Shown in pieces: positions 38,147-46,918 of a stretch of DNA of 64,000 nt. A program made the translations under genes and the position numbers. Location of the stretch: NCBI GenBank assembly GCA_963773845.1, contig CAVZCU010000016.1, positions 1 to 64,000 of the forward strand, read 5' to 3'. This DNA is from SIAJ01 sp963773845. Its GTDB lineage: Bacteria > Planctomycetota > Planctomycetia > Gemmatales > Gemmataceae. The notes below the pieces were generated by a model. It was not told where the DNA came from. It did not search any database and saw nothing but the letters and a program-made list of their open reading frames with translations. Position 1 is the stretch's first letter; every line of letters begins with the position of its first letter.

Positions 38147-40172
38147 TCATTCGGGATAGACGAACTCGTTCAAGTTGAATAACACGCGGCTCAATTGCTC
38201 GCGGGCCGACCGACCGCCGCCGGATTTGTTGACGAAGGCCCGCATCAGCTCAATTTCGTGTTTTTGGGGCGGCCGGCACAAGGCGAGACGATAGGCCAAA
38301 TCGATCTGTTTGGTCAAGTCGGGGCCGGCCTCGCGTTCGAGCCGATCGGCGAGGTACTTCGCTTGTTGGTTGACAAAATCGCCATTGAAGAGAGTGAGCG
38401 CCTGCGGGGCGACAGTTGTCGTCGTACGTTTCGCCGTGGTGCGTGCCGTGTCGCACAAGTCGAGCGTTTCGAGCAGCGGGTTGGTCAATGAGTCGCTTGA
38501 GCACCGCATAAATCGTTCGCCGGGAGATGGCCGGCTCGCTCGATGGCGTCCATGCGGTTTTCGGATCGCTGTTGCCGTCGAGAGCCTCCTTGGGAATCGG
38601 CAGGAACATGCCCGGCCCTTCCATCTCGCGGTTCAGCCGGCCGCTGATCGCCAGCACCGAATCGCGAATCGCTTCGACTTCCAACCGGCGATAAGGGAAC
38701 CTACACAACAAACGGTCCTCCGGATCGTCTTCCGCAATTCTGGTCCCGAGGGACGATTTGACTGCCGACATCTGACGATACACGTTGCTCGACAGGATCA
38801 ACCGATTGAGTTTCTTGATCGACCAGCCATTGCGGACGAACCAGTCGGCAAGCCAGTCGAGCAATTCCGGATGGGATGGCTCTTCGCCATTGACGCCAAA
38901 GTCACTCTCGGTACGAACGAGTCCATTTCCGAAATTCCATTGCCAGACTCGATTGACGATCACGCGCGCCGTCAGCGGATTGGTCGAATTGGCGATCCAG
39001 TTCGCCAACGAAAGACGCCGACGCGTCGTATACGAATCGGGCTTCAAGAATTCGGGCTGCTTGCTCACCAGGACGGTGGGCACTCCAGGCTCAACCGTGG
39101 CCCCCGGTCGTGTCGCGCTGCCGCGGAGCAAGATGTGCGTCGTCGGGGCCTTCGGCGATTCCTCGGTCAAGAAGTAGCCGCGAATCGGGTCGGGCGTTTT
39201 GTGCTTTAACTCGGCGACTTTCTTCGAGCCAAAATCAAACGTGCCGCCCGCGAGCATTCGTCCCGCCAGGTTGTTGAGCTTCAGAACCTGGATTGCCTGA
39301 TCCCGCGTGCGCAATTCGGCCCGCTGCCTCGCGGGCACCGCCCAATCGTCCAGATCGGCGCAAAGTATTGTGGCCTCTTGAGCGGATCGAACACGGCCAC
39401 GAACTTGTAATAGTCGTGCATCGTGAGCGGTTCAAACTTGTGATCGTGGCAACGAGCGCACGCAATGGTCAGGCCAAGAAATACCTGGCCGGTGGTCGAA
39501 ACGATGTCATCCAGTTGATCGAAGCGATCGGTTGCGGGATCCGCTGGCTCATCGTCCCACGGGCCGAGGCGGTAGAAGCCAGTCGCGATCATGCTCTCTT
39601 CGTTGGCGTCGGGCAATTCGTCGCCGGCCAGTTGCTCGCGAACGAAACGGTTGAACGGCTTGTCGTCATTGAACGACTTGATCACGTAATCGCGATAGCG
39701 CCAAACAGATGGTTTCATCGAATCGCGCTCATAGGCGTTAGTGTCCGCATAGCGCGAGATCGAGCCAGCGGCGAGCAAAGCGCTCGCCATACGCCGGCCG
39801 CGAAAGCAAACTGTCAACAAGTCGGTCAATTGCATTGGGCGATGGATCGCCGAGAAAGGCCTCTTGCTCCGCCAACGTCGGCGGCAAGCCGGTGAGGTTC
39901 AAGTAAAGGCGGCGGAGAATTGCTCGCGGCTCGGCGGCTGGCGCTGGCTTCCAGCCGTTCGCTTCGAGTCTGGCCAGGACGAACGCATCGATCGGAGTTC
40001 GCACCCAGCTCGCATCCTTCACCGTGGGAACGGGCGGACGGCGAACGGGTCGAAACGCCCAGTGTTCACGGTCCTTCGGCTGGATCTTGGCGTCGTACTG
40101 AGCGGTCGACGGAAACTGCGCCCCCGCCGCGATGGGAAACAGAACTACGGAGATTAACGAAAAGACGCGCAT
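38147..40172 (-). pseudogene. DUF1549/DUF1553 family protein, split by three frame breaks
   Basis: Read across frames the protein has about 675 residues. Start ATG 40172 with signal peptide MRVFSLISVVLFPIAAGA. The DUF1549 part (WVRTPIDAFVLARLEANGW, ARRWLDLARYADT, CARCHDHKFEP) leads to the DUF1553 part (RRLSLANWIANSTNPLTARV, NRLILSSNVYRQ, SRRTIYAVLKRSLTNPLLET, VAPQALTLFNGDFV). Breaks near 39753, 39357 and 38492 sit at short GC or CG runs, and each is a single-base difference. CARCHDHKF in DUF1549 is a CxxCH-like motif. In planctomycetes these partner with DUF1501 proteins, though none adjoins here. Function unknown. Confidence 0.85.
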
Positions 40173-40196
40173 GGGAGTGATTATCCCATGCGCGTC
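40164..40196 (-). promoter_or_regulatory. Inverted repeat covering the DUF1549/1553 start codon
   Basis: A perfect 13-base inverted repeat (arms 40164-40176 and 40184-40196, GACGCGCATGGGA and its complement, seven-base loop) contains the ATG at 40172 in its downstream arm. On the mRNA the start codon would be paired, so it may limit translation or be a transposition-derived repeat. Confidence 0.5.
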
Positions 40197-40231
40197 GGCT
40201 TGTTTCAACTAGTTGCTGGACTGCGAACGCG

Positions 40232-41080
40232 TTACTTCTTCTGATTGGGCACGGTCCACATGTGCAGCGTGTAATCGTCTCCGTCTTCCCCTTTCACTTC
40301 GACCGTCTTGTCCGGCTTCCAATCGCCCAGGAGAAATCGGTGCGACACAATGCGGGCCCCGGGCTTCAATCCCTTTCGAAGGATTGGACTCAGTTTGGCG
40401 CCCAGATCGTCACCGATATAGAGGAGGACGACCGTTGCCTCTTGAACATCTTTTTCGGTCATCTTCAAGATATCGCCCTGCTTGACGGTAATCTTGTCTT
40501 CGAGCTTCGCCGCTTTAATGGCGGGAATGGCCTGTTCTTTTATGATCTCGGGCTTGTATTCGATTCCCATGCCTTTCTTGGCGTGGAACTTCTGAACGGC
40601 TCGAATGAGCATCACGGCGTCGCCGCAACCATAGTCGTGTACGATGTCGTCCTTGCCAACTTTCGCCATCTCGCACATTTTGTCGACGATGTCAGGCGGC
40701 GTCGGCACCCATCGGACTACAATTTCGTCCTTGCTCGCTTTGTCTTCTTTCCGGACATCCACTGTGACTGTTTCGCCGGCCTTGAACGTAATTTCCCGAG
40801 TGCGGGTGATGCGGGTATAGTTGTTCGGGACAACGACCGCCACAATCTTGTAGGCGTACGTCTTGCCGGGCTCGAGATCGGGTGTCAGGAAGACCCGGGT
40901 GGCGTCCTTGAGGCCGCTCGGCTCTTCCTGTTTCTGGCCTTCGATGGTTACTTCGGTCTTGGTCGGCTTTTCGGGGATCAAGAGTTTGATGGTTGCCGGC
41001 GCCGCCTTCTTTTCCTGAGCAACCGCCGGCACTGCAATACTCAGAGCCAATAAACCAGCGCTGACAATGATTGGGTTCAT
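40232..41080 (-). CDS. Exported TIGR03000 domain fused to class I SAM methyltransferase
   Basis: 282 residues with a signal peptide (MNPIIVSAGLLALSIAVPAVAQ). Residues about 25-110 are a TIGR03000 planctomycete domain (ATIKLLIPEKPTK, LTPDLEPGKTYAYKI, FKAGETVTVDV). From about 120 on it is a Rossmann-type methyltransferase: WVPTPPDIVDKMCEMA then DIVHDYGCGDAVML as SAM motif I, GMGIEYKPEIIKEQ, and the closing pattern RIVSHRFLLGDWKPD. The VPTP and SHRF-x-GDW-P motifs recall the FAM173/ATPSCKMT-like lysine methyltransferase group, but with GCGDA in place of GSGDGR. An exported SAM enzyme is odd because SAM is cytosolic. A tandem paralogue follows upstream on the same strand. Confidence 0.85.
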   Translation of the reverse strand: MNPIIVSAGLLALSIAVPAVAQEKKAAPATIKLLIPEKPTKTEVTIEGQKQEEPSGLKDATRVFLTPDLEPGKTYAYKIVAVVVPNNYTRITRTREITFKAGETVTVDVRKEDKASKDEIVVRWVPTPPDIVDKMCEMAKVGKDDIVHDYGCGDAVMLIRAVQKFHAKKGMGIEYKPEIIKEQAIPAIKAAKLEDKITVKQGDILKMTEKDVQEATVVLLYIGDDLGAKLSPILRKGLKPGARIVSHRFLLGDWKPDKTVEVKGEDGDDYTLHMWTVPNQKK

Positions 41081-41185
41081 GGGGGAATCTCCTGGATGGT
41101 TCGTTGATCGGCGAACGTCGCTATAGGTCCCATATGGCCAGCGGGACCTCTAGGACGCGTGCCCAGGTAACTTGCCGACTTTGTG

Positions 41186-41240
41186 TAGGACGGATTTGCA
41201 ATCCGTCCTGGTAAACCGGACGGATTGCAAATCCGTCCTA
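41186..41240. repeat. Pair of palindromic units in inverted orientation
   Basis: Two 23-base arms (41186-41208 and 41218-41240) are exact reverse complements around a nine-base spacer. Each arm is itself a palindrome, GGACGGATT-TGC-AATCCGTCC. This is a REP-like bimer placed between the two methyltransferase paralogues (intergenic 41081-41312). Confidence 0.75.
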
Positions 41241-41312
41241 CGGGGAATTCGGCAACTTATTGTTGGGCGGGTCCTTACCTCGCTTGGTCGGACCATTGAC
41301 TGCCGAAAGGGC

Positions 41313-42216
41313 TTACTCCTCAATCGTTTTGGGATCGACCTTCGGGTAGTCACCGGATTTTTCCTTGCCGGTCACGGTCCAGACGTGGAGCGTGAAATCC
41401 TCAATGCCATAATCCCCTTCACGGGTCACCTTGATGGTCTTATCCGGCTTCCAGTCACCCATGATGAATCGGTGGGAAACGATGCGGGAACCGGGTTTCA
41501 TGTACTGCCAAATCAGCGGCCGCAGTCGGATATTCAGCTCGTTACCCATGTAAAGCATCAGAACGCTGACGTCACCCAAGTTCTTCCGCACCCAGTTTGA
41601 GGGCATTGCCTTCCTTGATGGTGATCTTGTCCGCGAGACCAGCCTTCTTGACGTTTTCCTGGGACTCCTTGACCTTCTTCGAATCGATGTCCGTTCCCTT
41701 GCCGGCCTTTGCTTTGAAGTCCTGCACTGCCGTGATGACCATGATTGCATCGCCGCATCCCGGATCCATCACCACATCGTCTTTGGTAACCTTGGCCAAC
41801 TGGCACATGTCCTTGACGACAATTTTTGGCGTCGGGACCCAGCGGATGAGAACATTGTCCGGAATCTTGCCGTCCTTCTTGCGCAGATCGAGCGTGACCT
41901 CCTCGCCGGCTTTGAAGGTCACTTCGCGGGCACGGACGATTTTGGTGTAATTGTTCGGCTCGATGGTCGCTTCGATCTTGTACGCGTAGGTTTTGCCCGG
42001 TTCCAATTCGGGTGTAACGAGGACACGCACCCCTTCGCGGGCGGCTTTTTCGTTCGTCTCCAGCGATTTGCCTTCAACCTTCAGCGCCGTCCGGATCGGC
42101 GACTCTGGAATTAAGACCTTGATCGTGGCCGGGGCTTTCTTCCCCTCGGCGTTCGCGGCCAAGCCGAACGCGAGCACAATGGCAACCGCGAGCATTCGCG
42201 GTCGAGTTGTGAACAT
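41313..42216 (-). pseudogene. Second exported TIGR03000-methyltransferase, one frame break
   Basis: A paralogue of the preceding gene. 41572-42216 gives the signal peptide (MFTTRPRMLAVAIVLAFGLAANA), TIGR03000 domain (LVTPELEPGKTYAYKIEATI) and methyltransferase start (WVPTPKIVVKDMCQLAK, DPGCGDAIMVI). The C-terminal part continues in another frame from about 41582: DVSVLMLYMGNELN, RIVSHRFIMGDWKPD, HVWTVTG. About 300 residues when joined. The break near 41582 adds or removes one base in CTTGGGTGACG/GAAGAAC. Whether truly inactive or a sequencing error cannot be told. Confidence 0.8.
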
Positions 42217-42277
42217 GATGCGACTCCCTGTGGTTTCGGTGTGGATGGGGGATTGTTATCGGCAAAGTGGGGGGAAG

Positions 42278-42376
42278 GCCAGGGTCAGAAGACAGAAGAC
42301 AGTAGACAGAAGTCAGAAGACAGAAGGCAGGAGACAGAAGACAGAAGTGAGAAGACCGAAGTCAGAAGTCAGTTCT
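42278..42376. repeat. Purine-rich microrepeat
   Basis: About 95 bases made of degenerate 7-base units (CAGAAGA, CAGAAGT, CAGGAGA, CCGAAGT), repeated roughly a dozen times. It lies just downstream of the SPFH gene stop (minus strand), upstream of the broken methyltransferase gene start. Confidence 0.7.
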
Positions 42377-43305
42377 CAGCGTTTGCTTGGCGGCACGATC
42401 GTTGTCACATCGAGTCCGTCCGGTCCCAAGTAGGCGTCGAGCAACTCGACGCGGCCACGACCGCGGAAGTTCTGCCAGACACGGTTCATCTCGTCCCACC
42501 AGATTTCCGCGAGCACATCCGGATTGCGGGTCTTTGACTTGCGATACTGTTCGAGGCGCTTGAGGAACGAATCCGCTTCGGCCTTCGCCAGCGCCTTCTT
42601 GGTGGCGGCGTAGCCGAGCGATTGTTGTTCGGTTTGATAGGCAGTTGCTTCGGCATCGCGCCGAAGGCGAGACGCTTCTTGATGCGCCCGCTGCTCCTGG
42701 GTTCGGGCCGCCGCCTGGGCGGTATTGACCTCTTCAAAAGCCGGCCGCACTTCGTCCGGAGGAGCCAGGTATGCCACGCTCGCCTGCTGCACGCGAATGC
42801 CCAGATGCTGACCCTCGATTCGAGATTGCACGCGGCGGACGAGCCAAGCAGGTAGCGCGACATTCCCAGTCAACAAGACATCGTCGACCGGGCGACCCGA
42901 AACCCATTCGCCGAGCGCCGCTTCCGCCTCCTGGGCGACGACTCCGTCGACGCGATCTTTCTGAGCAACATAGTCGTCCAGATCTGTCGGGTCGTCGCCG
43001 ACCGCATAGTCGATTGCCACCTGAACGTTGACGAGGTTCTGATCGCCCGTCAAAAATTGTCCGGCGGGATCTTGTTCCGGAAGATCTGGCCGATAACCGA
43101 CCGGAACGCGGCGCACGGTCGCGGTCCGGACACGATCGATGCGATCGATGCCATAGGGGAAGCCGATCCAGAGTCCCGGACCAGGATGGCCGACGACCCG
43201 TCCGAACCGCCGCACCACCGCCCGCTCTTCGGGGCGAATTTGAGCCAAGCCCGTGAGAAGGTAGGCAGCGAGCGCGATGAACGGCAAATAGCGAAGGCGC
43301 TTCAC
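42376..43305 (-). CDS. SPFH (HflK-like) membrane protein
   Basis: 309 residues from a GTG at 43305 (a TTG start at 43377 would add 24 residues). One N-terminal membrane helix (LRYLPFIALAAYLLTGL) is followed by the SPFH domain (RPEERAVVRRFGRVVGHPGPGLWIG, DQNLVNVQVAIDYAVGD, VVAQEAEAALGEWVSGRP) and a C-terminal coiled coil (EQRAHQEASRLRRDAEATAY). The pattern matches HflK, which with HflC regulates FtsH protease at the membrane; no HflC gene adjoins. The region upstream, 43306-43396, separates it from the kinase gene. Confidence 0.88.
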   Translation of the reverse strand: MKRLRYLPFIALAAYLLTGLAQIRPEERAVVRRFGRVVGHPGPGLWIGFPYGIDRIDRVRTATVRRVPVGYRPDLPEQDPAGQFLTGDQNLVNVQVAIDYAVGDDPTDLDDYVAQKDRVDGVVAQEAEAALGEWVSGRPVDDVLLTGNVALPAWLVRRVQSRIEGQHLGIRVQQASVAYLAPPDEVRPAFEEVNTAQAAARTQEQRAHQEASRLRRDAEATAYQTEQQSLGYAATKKALAKAEADSFLKRLEQYRKSKTRNPDVLAEIWWDEMNRVWQNFRGRGRVELLDAYLGPDGLDVTTIVPPSKR

Positions 43306-43396
43306 TCTACTGATGTAGCGATTCCGCGCCGTCCAAATAGCAGGATCCCAACGGATTGCAAAGCTTCTAATGAACAAGGACCCGTTCCGCGCGAAG

Positions 43397-44647
43397 TCAG
43401 CTCACCGCGAGCGCGAGGTCTTGAGCGGTTGCGAATCGTTGATCGGGGTCCTTCTTCAGACACCTCAGGCAAACCGCTTCCAAGTCTGAAGGCACAGCCG
43501 GATTCAAAGCTGTCGGCAGAGTTGGCAGTTGTTCACGAACCATGTAAACGACTTCCAGCGGCGTGGAAGCCACGAACGGCGGTTGGCCCGTCAGAAGCTC
43601 GTAAAGAATGGCCCCCAGGCCATAGACATCGGTGCGAACGTCCGCATCGTGGGCTCCGGTGGTGAGTTCTGGCGCCATGTAGCAAGGCGTCCCGAGCGTC
43701 TCCCGCGAGGCGGTGATGGAACTGCCCACTCCCGTGTCGCACTTGGCCAGGCCAAAGTCCGAGACCTTTGGAACCAGTAATCCGGAGTCCTTGGTTAGAA
43801 GCACCATTTCGCCGGCTACATTTCTGGAATTCGCGAGCAGCACGTTGCCCGGCTTGAGGTCGCGATGGATGACGCCTTCGTGATGGGCGAAATCGACGGC
43901 TCGGGCCAGAGCAACAATCACCTCGATTGCATCAGAGGGCGTCATCGGCTTGCCGTTCAGATAGGAGACGAGCGTGCCGGCAACACAAAACTCCATCACA
44001 ATGTAGGGCACGCCCTCGGACTCACCGGTCCGATGCGCCAGAACGATATGCGGGTGCCGCAGACGCATGAGCGACCCGACTTCTCGGCGGAAACGAGCGA
44101 CCCGTTGCGGATGGTGCATATGGTCGCGGTCGAGGATTTTGACCGCGACCACGGCGCCGGTCTGGGCGTCGACCGCCCGGTAAACCGAACACATGCCGCC
44201 GCGACCGAGCAATTCATCCAAAGTCAGCCCGGGGATTTCCGGAATCGTCGCCGGCACTCCGCCCAGGACCTGTCCCAATTCAATGGCCTCGTGCCACATG
44301 ACCTGATCGCGAAGCCGACGTGCGTATTCCGGAAAGCGGCCCACATATTCAAGGAGCGATGGCGTTTCACCCAGTTCCTTTCGCAGGAAGTACTCACCGT
44401 AAACGACGACCAGTGCGGCCTCCGGATCGCTGCGAACCGCTGGAAAATCGCGGAGATAGCGTTCCGCCTTGACGCGCTCGCCACGCCGCCACCGTTCGGC
44501 TCGATCGAGTTCGATGACCTCCAGCAAGTCGTCGGGACTCAGGTCAAGCAAGCTGGCCAGGAATCCCTGGAGATCGGGAGGTGAATCCGTCGCCCATAGC
44601 CGGCGATATTGATCGGCAATAGTCGGCCGGCGGCGTCGATCATGCAT
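43397..44647 (-). CDS. Ser/Thr protein kinase, soluble
   Basis: 416 residues, no membrane helix. A ~140-residue N-terminal helical part (RLWATDSPPDLQGFLASLL) precedes a Hanks-type kinase domain: ELLGRGGMCSVYRAV, VVAVKIL, HRDLKPGNVLL, VSDFGLAK, GTPCYMAPE, and FATAQDLALAVS. GGMCSVY keeps the glycine-rich loop. The start overlaps the upstream ECF sigma gene by eight bases, so the two are translationally linked. This is the planctomycete sigma-kinase pairing, in which a kinase probably controls the partner sigma factor by phosphorylation. Confidence 0.93.
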   Translation of the reverse strand: MHDRRRRPTIADQYRRLWATDSPPDLQGFLASLLDLSPDDLLEVIELDRAERWRRGERVKAERYLRDFPAVRSDPEAALVVVYGEYFLRKELGETPSLLEYVGRFPEYARRLRDQVMWHEAIELGQVLGGVPATIPEIPGLTLDELLGRGGMCSVYRAVDAQTGAVVAVKILDRDHMHHPQRVARFRREVGSLMRLRHPHIVLAHRTGESEGVPYIVMEFCVAGTLVSYLNGKPMTPSDAIEVIVALARAVDFAHHEGVIHRDLKPGNVLLANSRNVAGEMVLLTKDSGLLVPKVSDFGLAKCDTGVGSSITASRETLGTPCYMAPELTTGAHDADVRTDVYGLGAILYELLTGQPPFVASTPLEVVYMVREQLPTLPTALNPAVPSDLEAVCLRCLKKDPDQRFATAQDLALAVS

Positions 44648-45245
44648 GATGAGACTCCAGCCCCAGTGCCAGTGCTACTCGATCCTGGGCCCGAGAAAAT
44701 TGCATGCGCAATTGATCCGCGGTACCGCCCAAGGTGTTGGCCAGTTGTTCCCACGATTGACCCGCGGATCGCCCTTCCGCGATTTGGCGTTCATTGGGTG
44801 AGAGCATTTGCCGGCCGCGGAGCAGCAATTCCTGCCACTCGACCTCGCCGACGGGATCATCATCGCCGGCCACCTGGTGAGCCTCGTCGCCCAGGGCGAT
44901 GGAGCGGCGGATGTCGCGCTTTTCGGCATATTCCTTGCGCGCCGCTTCCAGGGACTTGTTGCACGCCATCTTGACCAGGAGACGCCTCAAATCTTCCGGC
45001 CGATCAATGTCGAACTGACCAGCAGCCGCCCGCAGAAAGAAGCTCTTGAGCACTGATTGGCAAATATCCATCGAGTCGAGGACGGCCCGCAAATGGGCGG
45101 AGCGCAGGCGCATCCGAGCTTCGAGGCGGATGACCGGCGTATAGCATTGGACCAGTTCTTCGAGCGCGGACTGATCGCCATCGCGAATTCGACTTACGTA
45201 GGCCACGAATGGATTATCCGCGAAAACCGTGGAGTCGATGGACAT
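44640..45245 (-). CDS. ECF RNA polymerase sigma factor (kinase-partnered)
   Basis: 201 residues from the ATG at 45245 (MSIDSTVFADNP). An in-frame start at 45317 adds 24 residues with no sigma motif. Sigma region 2 is seen in EELVQCYTPVIRLEARMRLR and the SMDICQSVLKSFFLRAA segment, region 4 in LSPNERQIAEGRSAGQSWEQ then LANTLGGTADQLR. SMDICQSV is typical of planctomycete ECF factors. It precedes the kinase gene with an eight-base overlap and probably is its regulatory target. Confidence 0.9.
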   Translation of the reverse strand: MSIDSTVFADNPFVAYVSRIRDGDQSALEELVQCYTPVIRLEARMRLRSAHLRAVLDSMDICQSVLKSFFLRAAAGQFDIDRPEDLRRLLVKMACNKSLEAARKEYAEKRDIRRSIALGDEAHQVAGDDDPVGEVEWQELLLRGRQMLSPNERQIAEGRSAGQSWEQLANTLGGTADQLRMQFSRAQDRVALALGLESHHA

Positions 45246-45498
45246 GGTCAAGTCTCGTGGAACTCGCGGGATGGAGAAATTCTCCCGATTCTTGTTCGGT
45301 CCCGACCTGGCTCGCAATTAAGAGAGTGAGGGGGGTAAAAGCCCTTCACTAGGGACGAGCGGGTCGGGGGGCGTGACCCCGGCCCAAGTCCCTCTGGCCT
45401 CATGCGTCGCCCAGTCATAAGTGCGGGCCGGACGAATTCGCCCGGCCCGCCAATTGCAACCAACCCGCCCAAGGAAACCATACAGCAGCGTAAACCGA

Positions 45499-45786
45499 CG
45501 TCGCCTTCGCCCAATCGCCCTCGCCCAGCTTTTTGTACTTGCCTGCCGGACTCGCCTGGCCCGATCGCCCTCGCCCGCTTGGTTCGCCCCCGCCTGTTGA
45601 ATCGCCCGTGCATATTGGAGTTGTCCTCGCTCGAATTGTTCGCCTTCGCCTGTTGGAATCGCCTCGCCCTGCTTTCTGTTAGCGTCTGCCAACGTCGCCC
45701 TCGCCCAACTTGTTCGCCCCCGCCCAACTTGCTCGCCTGCAATCCTCCGACGTCGCCCTCGCCCGAATTGTTCGCCCGCGCCCAAA
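45499..45786. repeat. Degenerate GC-rich minisatellite
   Basis: About 290 bases of degenerate repeats of the form TCGCCCTCGCCC followed by a few bases and TTGTTCGCC, with unit variants near 45499, 45565, 45625, 45693 and 45751. The open reading frames seen through this block on the minus strand (with repeated ARAN/EGD-like residues) follow from the repeat and are not convincing genes. It lies in the upstream region of the ECF sigma gene. Confidence 0.7.
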
Positions 45787-46116
45787 GGACTGTCGTGGCA
45801 CTCGGCTCGCCCACTGCCGAGTGTCGCGATGGTTTTTAGCAAATCGTTCGCGTCCCACTTCACTTGGCCCAATTCCTCTGGGCAACATTATGCGCCCATT
45901 AATCATAGATCAGACTGTGCGTCCAGGTCGTCCGCTTTCGGTCCCACAACGGAACATTATTCCGTTGTCGAATATGGCGGTCCCGCGAACTATGATTCCT
46001 TGAGTTGCGATTCTCGGGGATTTGCGCCTCGATTCGTTTATTGGCTGGGTCGCTGGCCGCGATAAATGAGTTGAAGTTGCTGGGCCCGCAGCCATGTACG
46101 CCGATTGAGGTTCGTC
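45787..46116. other. Intergenic region with small palindrome
   Basis: No gene is visible between the minisatellite and the flagellar-type gene. A perfect small inverted repeat CAACGGAA-CATTA-TTCCGTTG is at 45947-45967; it could be an operator for the gene at 46117 but nothing else supports this. Confidence 0.4.
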
Positions 46117-46887
46117 ATGTTTGGCGCTTTTTATGTCACGGCCACAGCACTGAATGGGGCATCCGCTTTTTTGGATGCCACTTCCAACAATATCAGCAAT
46201 TCCGATACGCCCGGTTACAAGAGTAGTCGTGTCAACTTTCAGGACCTCCTCTATCAGACCCAAGCGCCATCCTCTGCCTCCGCGCCGAGCGAAACACAAC
46301 TTGGCCTCGGCGTTCGGGTTGCAAGCATTTCTGGGCAGTTCACTCAGGGACAGCTGATCCTGACAGGGAACCCACTCGACGTGGCGATCAATGGCAATGG
46401 ATTTCTCCAAGTCGCGATGCCGGACGGCACCACCGCCTACACTCGTGCCGGGAATCTGAACATGGACGCCGACGGCAACCTGGTTACCGCACAGGGGTTC
46501 CGCATCGAACCCCCGATCGTGATTCCCGCTGACGCGACCACGCTCAGCATTTCGGCCAACGGAGCGGTATCGGCAACGACTCCGGCAGGTGTTACATCGC
46601 TCGGGCAAATCCAACTGGCGCAATTCACCGATCCGGCCGGGCTGATCCGCGTCGGCGATACGCTATTCACTGCGTCGCCGGCCTCGGGAGACCCCCTTGT
46701 CGGAGCGCCTGGCAGCCTTGGGCTTGGCACGATCTCCCAGGGGCAAGTCGAGCAATCCAACGTCGACCTAACCTCCGAATTGGTCAATCTGCTCATCGCC
46801 CAACAGATGAACACGTTCAACACGCAGGCCTTGAGCGTCGAGAGCACGATGCTCGAAGATACCGCGAACTTGGTCTCGATGGGGTAA
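46117..46887 (+). CDS. flgG: Flagellar basal-body rod protein (FlgG/FlgF family)
   Basis: 256 residues. N-terminus MFGAFYVTATALNGASAFLD, then SNNISNSDTPGYKSSRVNFQ, is the rod-protein assembly motif (SNNIxNxxTxGFKxxxxxFQ). The middle has NGNGFLQVAMPDGTTAYTRAG; the C-terminus QVEQSNVDLTSELVNLLIAQ is the FlgG/FlgE signature. Length and motifs favour FlgG (distal rod); FlgF or a hook protein is possible. No other flagellar gene lies within the window, so it is either isolated from a flagellar cluster or an orphan paralogue. Confidence 0.85.
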   Translation: MFGAFYVTATALNGASAFLDATSNNISNSDTPGYKSSRVNFQDLLYQTQAPSSASAPSETQLGLGVRVASISGQFTQGQLILTGNPLDVAINGNGFLQVAMPDGTTAYTRAGNLNMDADGNLVTAQGFRIEPPIVIPADATTLSISANGAVSATTPAGVTSLGQIQLAQFTDPAGLIRVGDTLFTASPASGDPLVGAPGSLGLGTISQGQVEQSNVDLTSELVNLLIAQQMNTFNTQALSVESTMLEDTANLVSMG

Positions 46888-46918
46888 CGCCGCGACGCCG
46901 GCGAATACAATTTGTGCC

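Noticed and set aside
45248..45872. Minus-strand open frames with repeated ARAN/EGD-like residues
   Set aside because: They are translations of the minisatellite and lack conserved motifs or a convincing start.
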